This document shows positions 25,190 to 33,729 of a DNA stretch of 64,000 bases, piece after piece (positions within the stretch are counted from its first letter, which is position 1; each line of letters starts with the position of its first letter). The notes beneath the pieces are model-generated. The model was not told the origin of the DNA. It searched no databases and saw only the letters and a program-made list of their open reading frames with translations. A program made the translations under genes and the position numbers. Source of the stretch: DATKUC01 sp964577375 (GTDB taxonomy: Bacteria; Spirochaetota; Spirochaetia; DSM-27196; DATKUC01); the NCBI GenBank assembly GCA_964577375.1, contig CAZNYW010000012.1, positions 19,156 through 83,155 of the forward strand, in the 5' to 3' direction.

Positions 25190-28100
25190 TCAGCTATCCG
25201 TGGTTCGGGGCGGCGGGCCGTAGGTGCCGCTGATCGATTCGGCCTCCTGCTCCCGCTCTTCCTTCTCTTCGCGTTCGAGCTCCTCCTCGACCTGGTCCAG
25301 GGCATTCTTCTTGTGAACCGGACGTTTGCGTTCGAAAACGTAGAACGCGGACGGCACTACATAGAAGGTCAGGATTGCCGAAAAGAGGATTCCACCGAGC
25401 ATGACCACGCCAAGCCGCTGCGCATACTCGCTGCCCTGTCCCTTTTCGAAGATGAGCGGGAAGCTGATGACGAGCACCGTCAGGGTCGTCATGATGATCG
25501 GGCGGAAGCGAAGGCGCGCCGACTCGATGAGCGCGTCGATAAAGGGCATGTTCCCCAGCCGCTCCACCACGAAGTCGAGGTAGAGAATTGCGTTCTTGGC
25601 CGAGAGACCGATCAGCATGAGCATTCCGAGAAGGCCGAATATGTCTATGCCGTTTCCCGACAGAAACACCAGGAAGAGCGCTCCGATGAGGGCGAGCGGC
25701 ACCGGGAGCAGCAGGTAGATCGGATACCGGAACGAGTTGAACTGCGCGCCCATTACCAGGTAGGCGAGGAACAGAGAGAGCAGGAAGATGATCGGGCCGA
25801 GCACCGAAAGCCGGCCGGCGAGAGCTGCCGGACCGAATCGGTTGCCCGAGGAAAGGGTCACGCCGTTTCCGAGCAGCCCCTGCGCGGTGAGTGACTTCTC
25901 GATCTGCTGCTGGAACTCCAGCGGCGGCGGCGCATCCGGGGTAAGGTTCATGGTGACCTGGTCGGTGTAGAGCCTGTTGTACCGGCTTATGTTGAGCGGC
26001 GTTGTGTTCAGGACGAAGCTGCCGAGCTGACCGATCTGCAGGTTGGTCTTCAAAGCAGGTGAGTAGATCGGCAGGCTCAGGAGCGATTGCTCGCTCGCCA
26101 GGTACTTGGGATCGATCTGAACCTGGATGGGATAGCTCTGCCCCTTGTCGCTTACGTTCGCGGCGTTTGTTCCGGAGGTGTAGGTATTGAGGACGCCCGC
26201 GATCGTAGACGCCGTGAGGCCCGTGCCTTTGAGGAGAGTCTGGTTCGGGACGAAGTCGTTCTCGACCGAGGTGCGCGACAGGTCGTCGGAGACGTCGCCT
26301 ACGTACTTGTTCTGCTGCAGCGCAGTTACGATCTCGCTCGCCCGCTTGGTGAGCGTCTCGAGGTTGGTGGAGTTGAGGTTGACACTGAAGGACGAGCCCT
26401 CTCCACGGAACCCGCCGCCCGCGCTAATGAAGACACGGGCCGAGGGATAGTCCTTGACCAGGCCCTGGATTGCTCCCCGGTATTTGCCGATGAGGTCGTA
26501 GACGTTCGGACGCTGCCCTACCGGAACCAGCTGCACGTTGACGTTGGCGAAATCGGCCTGTCCTCCTCCGCCGCCGCCGAAGAAGCCTCCGCCCACCGTG
26601 GTCTGTATCGTCTCGACCGGCTGCTGGTTCATCAGGAAGTCCTCGACGCGTCCCGCGACCGCATTGGTTATCTGTGTCGCTGTGCCCGACGGCATCCTGA
26701 CGTGGACCTCCATGTTGCCGCTGTCGCTCTGAGGAACGAAGTTGAAGGGTATGTGCGGGACCATGAAGACGGCCGCTCCGACCAGAAAGACGCCGGCGCC
26801 GATTAGAACCCATCGACCGCCGGTAATGATACGGCCGAGGCTCTTCACGTAGGCCTCGCGGATGAAGATGAGGCCCGCTTCGGTCCAGCCGTGGAGGAGC
26901 GCCGTGATCGATTCACCGAGGTAGAGGACGATCCGCCCCACGTAGTTGACCACGCTGAGCGCCACCGGATAGAGCAGGATCACCGGGAGAAAGACGAAAT
27001 GATGTGTCAGGGCTATCGCGATGAGGAGCGCAATTCCCACAACGATGCCGAAGGGCTTACGCCACGCCCGGAATCCCCATTTGAACGACTCCCCGACGCG
27101 CGTGAAGCTGCGGAAGAAGTCACGGAAGCCGCGGGGCTCCGAATCCGGCGTGTAGGCCATCCGGACGGTGAGGAAGAGCAGCGCCTCGAACCAGGAGAAG
27201 AAGACCGCGGCAGCCAGCCCCAGCGAGAACTGCTGCAGATAGGATCCGACGATGCCGCCGATGAAGCTCACCGGCAGGAGCACCGAAAGCAGTGAGAGCG
27301 ACGAGGCCGCAACCGCGCTGAAAACCTCGCTCGCCCCCTTGAGGACCGCCTCCATGCGTCCCTCGCCGAGCGCGCGTCGTCGCTCGACGTTTTCTGCAAC
27401 GACGATCGAGTCATCGACAACGACGCCTATGGCGACAATCAACGCGAGCAGCGACACCAGGTTGAGGCTGAAGCCCATCAACCGGTACAGCACCGGCGCG
27501 GCGGAGAGCGCGATAGGAATCGCGAGAATCACCGAAAAGGCGGTGTTGAGCCGGCCCAGGAAGAGCAGAACGATGAAAGCGACCACCACCGCTGTTGTGA
27601 ACAGCTCTCGGTAGGTGGAGTCCACCGATCCGACTATCGGCAGCGTGGTGTCGTTGCTGATGATGACGTTGTAGCCTGACGGAAGCTGTGTCTTAGCCAG
27701 CTGCTGGCGCACCGCCTTGGCCACCGCCACCGCGTTTCCGTTTGATGTCTTCTGCACCGAGACTATGACTGCAGGGATCTTGTTGACGCGGGCGATGTCG
27801 GTGGGGGCGCTCGAGTTTCGGACGGTGCCGAGGTCGCCCACCGTGACGTTCCGGGTCGCGTCTACGAGAATCTGCGAAATCTGGTCAACATTCTGCGGGA
27901 CGTTCTCCGTCGCAAAGCTCAGCGTGTTCTGATGCGTCGTGATCGATCCGATCGGCTGGTTGATGGCCGAGCTGGTAATGGAGTTCACCACCTGCTGGGG
28001 AGTCAGGTTGTAGAAGGCAAGCCGCTCCGGATTGAGCAGCACCTGAAACTGCCGGGTAGGTCCGCCGTCGGTCTGCACGTTCGCAACGCCGTCGATTCGT

Positions 28101-28642
28101 TCGAGCGTGGGAGCGAGAACGTTGACCGCGTAGTCGTTCACCGCGGTGAGGTCGGCGCCGCCGCCGGTCAGGCCGAACTGGAGAATCGGCCGGGCGTTAG
28201 GGTCGAAGGTGCGTACCAGCGGTGTTCCCGCACCGTCGGGAAGCCGCCGGACAGCGGACGAAACCTGTGCAGCCACCTGGTTCGCGACGCTGTTCTTGTC
28301 GACGCTCGGATCGAAGCTGAGGATGACCCGGCTCGAACCCTGGCTGCTTTCCGAATTGATGTCCGTGATGCCGCTGATCGTCGAGATCGAACTCTCGATG
28401 ACCTGCGTGACCTGCTGGTCGACGACGCTCGGCGTGGCTCCGGTATAGTTGGTCGAGACAACAACAACAGGGATGTTGATGGTGGGAAAGAGGTCGACGC
28501 CGAGTCCGAACAGCGAAACGATGCCGAAGACCACGATGCTTACGAATATGCCGATGGAGAGCACATACCGGCCGACCGAGAACCGGATCGCCGGGTTCAC
28601 CTTGTTGAAGAGCTTTTCCTCCATCTGGCGAAGCGTTTTCAT
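25190..28642 (-). CDS. RND efflux transporter, HAE1/AcrB type, with extra membrane segments
   Basis: Inner-membrane proton-driven efflux pump of 1150 aa. Features in order are a first helix and the porter loop opening FPTINIPVVVVSTNYTGA, the helix pair with GVVVDDSIVVAENVERR, whose two aspartates relay protons in the family, a second periplasmic half, and a C-terminal helix bundle ending NAILYLDFVVERLG. Between about residues 495 and 608, where AcrB has a short linker, lies an extra stretch with about three hydrophobic helices, explaining the length (typical is about 1030). A glycine-rich loop occurs near residue 690. It overlaps the adaptor gene by four bases. No outer-membrane channel gene is nearby. 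Confidence 0.93.
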   Translation of the reverse strand: MKTLRQMEEKLFNKVNPAIRFSVGRYVLSIGIFVSIVVFGIVSLFGLGVDLFPTINIPVVVVSTNYTGATPSVVDQQVTQVIESSISTISGITDINSESSQGSSRVILSFDPSVDKNSVANQVAAQVSSAVRRLPDGAGTPLVRTFDPNARPILQFGLTGGGADLTAVNDYAVNVLAPTLERIDGVANVQTDGGPTRQFQVLLNPERLAFYNLTPQQVVNSITSSAINQPIGSITTHQNTLSFATENVPQNVDQISQILVDATRNVTVGDLGTVRNSSAPTDIARVNKIPAVIVSVQKTSNGNAVAVAKAVRQQLAKTQLPSGYNVIISNDTTLPIVGSVDSTYRELFTTAVVVAFIVLLFLGRLNTAFSVILAIPIALSAAPVLYRLMGFSLNLVSLLALIVAIGVVVDDSIVVAENVERRRALGEGRMEAVLKGASEVFSAVAASSLSLLSVLLPVSFIGGIVGSYLQQFSLGLAAAVFFSWFEALLFLTVRMAYTPDSEPRGFRDFFRSFTRVGESFKWGFRAWRKPFGIVVGIALLIAIALTHHFVFLPVILLYPVALSVVNYVGRIVLYLGESITALLHGWTEAGLIFIREAYVKSLGRIITGGRWVLIGAGVFLVGAAVFMVPHIPFNFVPQSDSGNMEVHVRMPSGTATQITNAVAGRVEDFLMNQQPVETIQTTVGGGFFGGGGGGQADFANVNVQLVPVGQRPNVYDLIGKYRGAIQGLVKDYPSARVFISAGGGFRGEGSSFSVNLNSTNLETLTKRASEIVTALQQNKYVGDVSDDLSRTSVENDFVPNQTLLKGTGLTASTIAGVLNTYTSGTNAANVSDKGQSYPIQVQIDPKYLASEQSLLSLPIYSPALKTNLQIGQLGSFVLNTTPLNISRYNRLYTDQVTMNLTPDAPPPLEFQQQIEKSLTAQGLLGNGVTLSSGNRFGPAALAGRLSVLGPIIFLLSLFLAYLVMGAQFNSFRYPIYLLLPVPLALIGALFLVFLSGNGIDIFGLLGMLMLIGLSAKNAILYLDFVVERLGNMPFIDALIESARLRFRPIIMTTLTVLVISFPLIFEKGQGSEYAQRLGVVMLGGILFSAILTFYVVPSAFYVFERKRPVHKKNALDQVEEELEREEKEEREQEAESISGTYGPPPRTTDS

Positions 28643-30012
28643 TGATTTCCTCCGCCGCCGGCGCTGGTCCTGTTCGCGGTGGCTCTGGTTCCGCCGCTGC
28701 CGCTCTGGTTCGACTGCTGCTGCCCCAGAGGCGCGACGTCAGCGCCTTCGAGGAGTCCGGGCGGCGGGCTCACGATGACTTCGGACGAGGAGGTTAGCTG
28801 AGTTACCGCCGCCATGTCGGCAGTCTCCGCCAGAATGGCCACAGGCTGCTGCTTGGCTTTCCCGTTTTCTATGGTGTAGACGTAGGTCTCGGTGCCTGAG
28901 GTCTGAAGCGCGGGTATTGGAACGAGCGATCCGCTTGCCAGATTGACAGGGTAGGACACGGTGCCCACCGAGCCGTAGGGAAGCGACTGCTCGGCGGAGG
29001 TGAGCGTTGCTGCAAGCGGAACGACGCCGTTCACCGGCGCGGACGGCGCCTGACTGACGCGCGCGTCGTAGGTCTTTCCCGACATGGTGAAGGTCACCGT
29101 GTGGCCCGGCGTAAGGGCAGGCGCATCGGCCGGCGACACACTGAAAGTCACCTCCCTGTCGGCGCTTACCAGGAGGAACGCCGGCGTATTCTGTCCAACG
29201 AACTCACCCACCTCGACGTTGACCGAGGCGATCTGTCCGGCGAAGGGCGCCTTTATCCGGGCGTTCTGAAGGTTCAGCTGCGCCTGCTTTAACTGGTTCT
29301 GCGCCTGATCCACCGAAAGCTGCAACTGCGCGATGTTCTGCTCGTAGGCCTGCTGATTCTGATTCAGCGCAATCTGCGCCGCCTGCACGTTCGCCTGGGC
29401 GGTCTGAAGCTGACTCTGGGCAGTATCGAGCTGCGATGAAGAGGCGCCGCCGGCCTTGTAGAGCTCCTGCTCGGCGGCGTAGTTCTTCTGGGCGGAGGAG
29501 AGTGCGGCCTGTGCCGACTGAAGCTGGAGCTGCAGCTTCGGCGCATCCTGCGCCGCGTTCTGTTTGCCCACAACCAGGTTGATCTGGGCGTTCTTGAGCG
29601 CCACCTGCGCGTTGTCCAGCGCGAGCTTGAGCTGCGAATCGTCGAGCTGGATCACCACCGCTCCGGAAGTCACCCAGTCACCCGCCCTGTGCAGTACTTT
29701 CGCGACGACACCTGAAGTCTGTGCCGCAACCTGACTCTGGGTTACCGGAACCACCGTCCCCGCCGTCACGTGCTGCGCCTGAAGAGTGCCGTTTTTCACC
29801 TTCTGCGACTGAACCGGAATCGGTCCGCCGCGCCCCGGCCTTCCGCCAGGTCCACCCGGCCCGCCGTGCTGCGCGCTTTGCTGTGCGCTCTTCCCGGAAG
29901 CGGATCCCGACGAGCCACTGCACGCCACCAGCAACGCGATCAGCGTGGCTGCCGCGGCCACCGCTCCAAGTGCCCGAATCAGTCCTTTTTGACGACGTTC
30001 AACTGCTTTCAT
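28639..30012 (-). CDS. RND efflux periplasmic adaptor (membrane fusion protein), lipoprotein
   Basis: Adaptor linking the RND pump to an outer-membrane channel, 457 aa from ATG 30012 (MKAVERRQK). An in-frame ATG 54 bases upstream only adds a non-signal-like extension. The signal peptide ends LLVAC, so Cys31 is the lipid anchor. A lipoyl half (VTAGTVVPVTQSQVAAQTSG), a long glutamine/alanine-rich coiled-coil hairpin (about residues 118-250), the second lipoyl half (ARIKAPFAGQIASVNV) and beta-barrel domains follow. The tail is Gly/Ser/Gln-rich. Its stop overlaps the pump start (ATGA). A 19-base palindrome at 30115-30133 is a candidate operator. Confidence 0.92.
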   Translation of the reverse strand: MKAVERRQKGLIRALGAVAAAATLIALLVACSGSSGSASGKSAQQSAQHGGPGGPGGRPGRGGPIPVQSQKVKNGTLQAQHVTAGTVVPVTQSQVAAQTSGVVAKVLHRAGDWVTSGAVVIQLDDSQLKLALDNAQVALKNAQINLVVGKQNAAQDAPKLQLQLQSAQAALSSAQKNYAAEQELYKAGGASSSQLDTAQSQLQTAQANVQAAQIALNQNQQAYEQNIAQLQLSVDQAQNQLKQAQLNLQNARIKAPFAGQIASVNVEVGEFVGQNTPAFLLVSADREVTFSVSPADAPALTPGHTVTFTMSGKTYDARVSQAPSAPVNGVVPLAATLTSAEQSLPYGSVGTVSYPVNLASGSLVPIPALQTSGTETYVYTIENGKAKQQPVAILAETADMAAVTQLTSSSEVIVSPPPGLLEGADVAPLGQQQSNQSGSGGTRATANRTSAGGGGNQ

Positions 30013-30114
30013 GGGTTTCGATCCTGTCCTAATTGACGAAAATTGGGTGCTGCCAATTACTTCCATATGTTACGAACCAACCGGTTGTCACGGCATGAAC
30101 GAAGAATGAAAATA

Positions 30115-30133
30115 CCATAACATTTTGTTATGG
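30115..30133. promoter_or_regulatory. Perfect 19-base palindrome, candidate operator of the efflux operon
   Basis: CCATAAC (30115-30121), ATTTT, GTTATGG (30127-30133). It lies about 100 bases upstream of the efflux adaptor start, in the divergent gap before the small lipoprotein gene. The A/T-rich perfect symmetry suits a TetR- or MarR-type dimer; no such regulator gene is adjacent. Confidence 0.45.
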
Positions 30134-30282
30134 AATTACTCGCGTAAAACTGCGCGGGCTACCCTCTATAGTAATCAGGATGAAGGCTTGCCGACTGCAC
30201 CCGCCGGGACGGTCAGCGGATATCGCGCGCTGTTGAACAACGGCGCAATTTCGCGTATGTGTGTAGGCATCAGGAGAATGAA

Positions 30283-30693
30283 ATGAAGATCTCACTGCGA
30301 CTGGCGATCGCACTGCTACCCGTTCTGCTGCTCGCCGGCTGCAATCTGTTCAACGCGCCCGCTATGGAGGTCAGGGACGTATTGTCTGGAACCGTCATCC
30401 AGAACAGCGGAAGCGCTACATTCAGCAGCAGGCCTACTGGCTGGTATGAGTTCGAAGCGGTGAATGTGAGTTATCGGACAATAACGTTTACCGGCAGTCC
30501 GCGCGTCCAGATTTCGAATAATACTGGCTTTGATTACTCCGATACCGCAGCGCCCGGCCACTACGGACTGCCCGCTACGGTCTCCGAGAGCTCGAGCGTG
30601 AGTTTTTACATTGATTTCAAGAGCACTTTTGGGAGCGCAAATTTCACGATTCCCACGGACAAGGGTAACTTCTACTTCAGCTTGAAATACTGA
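30283..30693 (+). CDS. Small predicted lipoprotein, unknown function
   Basis: A 136-aa protein with a lipoprotein signal peptide (LLLAGC, cysteine at residue 20) and a mature part that looks all-beta, rich in Ser, Thr, Phe and Tyr. I start at ATG 30283 with AGGAG eight bases upstream; the longer frame upstream lacks a signal. I recognise no family. It is a single-gene unit between the divergent efflux operon and the IclR regulator, so its context gives no clear hint. It is probably anchored in the outer or inner membrane. Confidence 0.65.
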   Translation: MKISLRLAIALLPVLLLAGCNLFNAPAMEVRDVLSGTVIQNSGSATFSSRPTGWYEFEAVNVSYRTITFTGSPRVQISNNTGFDYSDTAAPGHYGLPATVSESSSVSFYIDFKSTFGSANFTIPTDKGNFYFSLKY

Positions 30694-30797
30694 TCATCTG
30701 CCGGCCGGACAGCCCGGTTCTGATGGTCTCAACAGACAGTGGCCCCCGGAGCCCGAGGTGGTGTATACTTTGAACATCAGCAATAGCTGACAAGGAG

Positions 30798-31592
30798 ATG
30801 TCCACAGTGTCCGTGCAATCACTGGACCGCGTGTTCGACATTATCGAATTGCTCTCTACACAGCATCAAGGCATGTCGATTACCGAGATCGGCCGGACGC
30901 TCGACCTGCACAAGAGCACCGTATACCGCCTGCTCAGCGTGCTGAAGGAGCGCGGGTACGTCGATAAGGGTGCCGAGAACAACTTCTACCGCATCGGCCC
31001 CCGCTTTGTCGATGTCGCGAGTCTCTATCTCAACAAGCTCGAGATCAAGACCGAGGCAGAATCCTTTGTCCGTTCGCTCTCCCGGGCAGTCAACCAGACC
31101 GTCTATACCGCCATCCTCCAGGAAGCATCGGTGGTCTACATCGAGAAGGTCGAGCAGTTCGACAGTCTCCGCAAGTACTCGATAATCGGACAGCGAAAGC
31201 CGGTCTACTGCACCTCGCTCGGAAAGGCTCTCATGTTCGATAAGACCGACGACGAGATCCGGACGACGCTCGCGCCCGTTCAGTTTCTTCCTTTCACCGT
31301 ACACACGCACACGTCGATCGACAGCTTCCTCGCAGATGTCGCCCGCTGCCGGCAGCGCGGCTGGGCACAGGACGATGAGGAGGAGGAGATCGGCATACAG
31401 TGTGTCGGGGCCCCGGTGTACGACTACCGGGGGCGGGTCATCGCCGCCGTCAGCGTATCGACACGGAAAAAGGACGACGTGGACCTGGATTTCAACGTTG
31501 TTGGCCCGCAGGTGGTGGAGACGGCACGGGCAATTTCCGCAAGGCTCGGTGCGCGCCTTCCTGAGAGTATCAGGAACCGTGTTGGTAATTAG
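30798..31592 (+). CDS. IclR family transcriptional regulator (KdgR-like)
   Basis: A 264-aa regulator with an N-terminal winged helix-turn-helix (about residues 6-65; MSITEIGRTLDLHKSTVYRLL is the reading helix region) and a C-terminal IclR effector domain (about 80-255, with the family segment GKALMFDK and later GAPVYDYRGRVIAAVSVS). It heads a uronate cluster with KduI, KduD and a TRAP importer, and KdgR of enterobacteria is an IclR-type repressor of exactly such genes, so repression relieved by a 2-keto-3-deoxygluconate-like inducer is likely. The palindrome at 31778-31794, overlapping the start region of the next operon, is its probable target. Confidence 0.88.
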   Translation: MSTVSVQSLDRVFDIIELLSTQHQGMSITEIGRTLDLHKSTVYRLLSVLKERGYVDKGAENNFYRIGPRFVDVASLYLNKLEIKTEAESFVRSLSRAVNQTVYTAILQEASVVYIEKVEQFDSLRKYSIIGQRKPVYCTSLGKALMFDKTDDEIRTTLAPVQFLPFTVHTHTSIDSFLADVARCRQRGWAQDDEEEEIGIQCVGAPVYDYRGRVIAAVSVSTRKKDDVDLDFNVVGPQVVETARAISARLGARLPESIRNRVGN

Positions 31593-31700
31593 CCGATAGC
31601 TTTTTCCCTCGAAACAACTTAGCTCCTTTCTGACCGCGAAAACCGTCGCTTGGTCCAGGTCTGTGTCCAAGTCCTGATACTGCCTGTACCTGTTCCAGGA

Positions 31701-31726
31701 GCATCAACAAGCTTCTTTATACCTCA
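31701..31726. repeat. Dispersed palindromic element, copy 4 (degenerate)
   Basis: GCATCAACAAGCTTCTTTATACCTCA shares the TATCAACA...TTGATACCTCA pattern of the copy at 2944-2970, with mismatches in both arms. It lies between the IclR gene and the promoter of the uronate operon. Confidence 0.5.
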
Positions 31727-31734
31727 AATAATCC

Positions 31735-31763
31735 TTGACGTAGGGCCCAACCCGGTTTAGCAT
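31735..31763 (+). promoter_or_regulatory. Probable sigma-70 promoter of the uronate operon
   Basis: TTGACG (31735-31740) and TAGCAT (31758-31763) with 17 bases between. Transcription would start near 31770, just before the palindrome at 31778-31794. Confidence 0.55.
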
Positions 31764-31777
31764 GATATGGAAACCTC

Positions 31778-31794
31778 GTTTCATAATACGAAAC
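31778..31794. promoter_or_regulatory. Candidate IclR/KdgR-type operator
   Basis: Interrupted palindrome GTTTC-ATAATAC-GAAAC immediately downstream of the predicted transcription start and upstream of the YiaK-like gene. KdgR-type sites in enterobacteria contain TGAAAC/GTTTCA half sites, similar to these arms. Binding here would block transcription. Confidence 0.55.
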
Positions 31795-31810
31795 AAAAGG
31801 AAGCTCAAAC

Positions 31811-32818
31811 GTGCGTGTCGACTTTGCAGAAATAGCCGAGGTCCTCCAACAGATTCTTCGCCGCCGGGGGTTCCGGCCAGAGGACGCCGTGCTGAGCGCG
31901 CGGCTGTTTGCCGAGGCGAGCCGCGATGGGGTCCCCTCTCACGGACTGAACCGGTTTTCTGCCTATGTCGCTGCCGTTGATCGAGGTGAGATCGTACCGA
32001 CCGCCGTTCCTGAACGCGTCGGCACGGCCGGCGCTCTCGAGCGATGGGACGGCAGGCATGGACCCGGCAATCTCAACGCGTGGCGGTCCATGGGCCGGGC
32101 GATCGAGCTCGCCGGGCAGTACGGCATCGGGTGCGTGGCGCTTGCACGGACCAACCACTGGATGCGCGGCGGCGCCTACGGCTGGAGGGCGGCCGAGGCG
32201 GGATTCATCGGCATCTGCTGGACCAACACCATTGGTAACCTTCCGCCATGGGGCTCCGTCCAGCCGGCCGTCGGGAACAATCCGATGATCATCGCTGTGC
32301 CGCGAAAGGCGGGCCACATCGTGCTCGACTTCGCCATGAGCCAGTACTCTTACGGACGTCTCGAGAGTTACCGGCGTGCCGGCGGAAAGCTGCCGTTTCC
32401 GGGAGGCTATGACACCCGTGGAGAGCTGACCACCGACCCTGCAGAGATCGAGCGCACGCAGCGGCCGCTGCCGATCGGCATGTGGAAGGGATCGGGCCTC
32501 GCGCTGATGCTCGATCTTACAGCCTCGATCCTCTCGGGCGGAGACTCCACGAACCGGATATCCAGAAGGCCGACCGAACACGATGTGTCTCAGCTGTTCA
32601 TCGCCGCCCGTCCGCAGTTCGGGGGAGAGGCCGGCGAGAGCTGGGCGGAATCGCTCGTGGAGGAGACGATAGCCGCGCTGCGTGGGGCGACGCCCGTCGC
32701 GCCGGAGACGGAGGTAAGGTATCCAGGAGAGAGGGTGCTGGAATCCAGGCGGCGCGCGGAGGCCGAAGGCGTCGAGGTGGATGGTGAGGTATGGAGTCTC
32801 ATCGCGAGCATGCGGTAG
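31811..32818 (+). CDS. Malate/L-lactate dehydrogenase-family reductase, YiaK/DlgD-like
   Basis: NAD(P)-dependent oxidoreductase of the type-2 malate/L-lactate dehydrogenase fold, 335 aa from GTG 31811 with AAGGAAGC upstream. The catalytic histidine sits in PSHGLNRF (His44), and ARTNHWMRGGAYGWRAAEAG closely follows 2,3-diketo-L-gulonate reductase YiaK of Escherichia coli. In a uronate cluster it likely reduces a keto-uronate or keto-gluconate intermediate. It is the first gene after the operon promoter and the IclR-type operator. The KduI gene starts 24 bases after its stop codon. Confidence 0.87.
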   Translation: MRVDFAEIAEVLQQILRRRGFRPEDAVLSARLFAEASRDGVPSHGLNRFSAYVAAVDRGEIVPTAVPERVGTAGALERWDGRHGPGNLNAWRSMGRAIELAGQYGIGCVALARTNHWMRGGAYGWRAAEAGFIGICWTNTIGNLPPWGSVQPAVGNNPMIIAVPRKAGHIVLDFAMSQYSYGRLESYRRAGGKLPFPGGYDTRGELTTDPAEIERTQRPLPIGMWKGSGLALMLDLTASILSGGDSTNRISRRPTEHDVSQLFIAARPQFGGEAGESWAESLVEETIAALRGATPVAPETEVRYPGERVLESRRRAEAEGVEVDGEVWSLIASMR

Positions 32819-32842
32819 CTGAACGAATAACGGAGGCATTCT

Positions 32843-33673
32843 TTGGAAACGCGGTACAGCGTGGACCCTGTCCACTTCAGCGCAATGACGACGGCGGATC
32901 TGAGGGAGAAATTTCTCATCGAATCACTTTTCGACGGCAACGGTCCAAATCTCTTCTACGTCGATACCGACCGTGTGATCATCGGCGGCGTCAGTCCGTC
33001 ACGGCCGACGCCGCTCGCGGTAGATGCGAGCATCACCGGATCGGACAATCTGCTCGACCGCCGGGAGCTCGGCATCATCAATCTCGGCGAGCCGGGGGCC
33101 GTGAGGGCGGACGGGAAGAGCTACAGACTTGCGGGGCTCGACGTGCTCTACGTCTCCACCGGAACCAGAGAGATCGAGTTCAGCAGTGAGGACGGCTCGA
33201 AGCCTGCGCGCTTCTACCTCGTGTGCGTTCCGTCGCACGCGAAGTATCCGACGAGCCACATGACGCAGGCCGATGCCGAGTCGGAAGCGCTCGGCAATCA
33301 GGAGCAGGCCAACAGGCGCACAATCTACCGGTACATCCATACCGGCGGAATCAAGAGCTCACAGCTGGTGATGGGTTTCACGCGTCTCGAGCCCGGCAAT
33401 GTCTGGAACACCATGCCGCCTCACACGCACTCGAGACGAAGTGAAGTCTACCTGTACTTTGATTTTCCCAAAGACGATGTGGTTTTCCACTACATGGGCA
33501 GCCCGCAGGAGACCCGGCACCTTGTGGTACGCGAGGGACAGGCGGTCGCCTCCCCGAGCTGGTCCATCCACTCGGGGTCGGGTACGCGTGCCTACTCGTT
33601 CGTGTGGGCGATGGCCGGAGAGAATCAGACTTTCGCCGACATGGACGGAGTATCTATCGCGGGCATCATGTAG
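32843..33673 (+). CDS. kduI: 5-keto-4-deoxyuronate isomerase KduI
   Basis: Cupin-type zinc isomerase converting 4-deoxy-L-threo-5-hexosulose uronate, the spontaneous product of unsaturated uronates from pectin or glycosaminoglycan lyases, to 2,5-diketo-3-deoxygluconate. The zinc ligands are in place: His194, His196 and Glu201 in PPHTHSRRSEVYLYF and His243 in SIHSGSG, matching His196/198, Glu203 and His245 of the E. coli enzyme with a two-residue offset. Length 276 aa is standard. The start is TTG 32843 with CGGAGG upstream. KduD, the next enzyme, is encoded at 36730 in the same operon. Confidence 0.96.
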   Translation: METRYSVDPVHFSAMTTADLREKFLIESLFDGNGPNLFYVDTDRVIIGGVSPSRPTPLAVDASITGSDNLLDRRELGIINLGEPGAVRADGKSYRLAGLDVLYVSTGTREIEFSSEDGSKPARFYLVCVPSHAKYPTSHMTQADAESEALGNQEQANRRTIYRYIHTGGIKSSQLVMGFTRLEPGNVWNTMPPHTHSRRSEVYLYFDFPKDDVVFHYMGSPQETRHLVVREGQAVASPSWSIHSGSGTRAYSFVWAMAGENQTFADMDGVSIAGIM

Positions 33674-33729
33674 CACAAAACACCCGGCCGCGTTGTCGGT
33701 CGAGCATAGTTCACGGAAGGAGGAATGTT

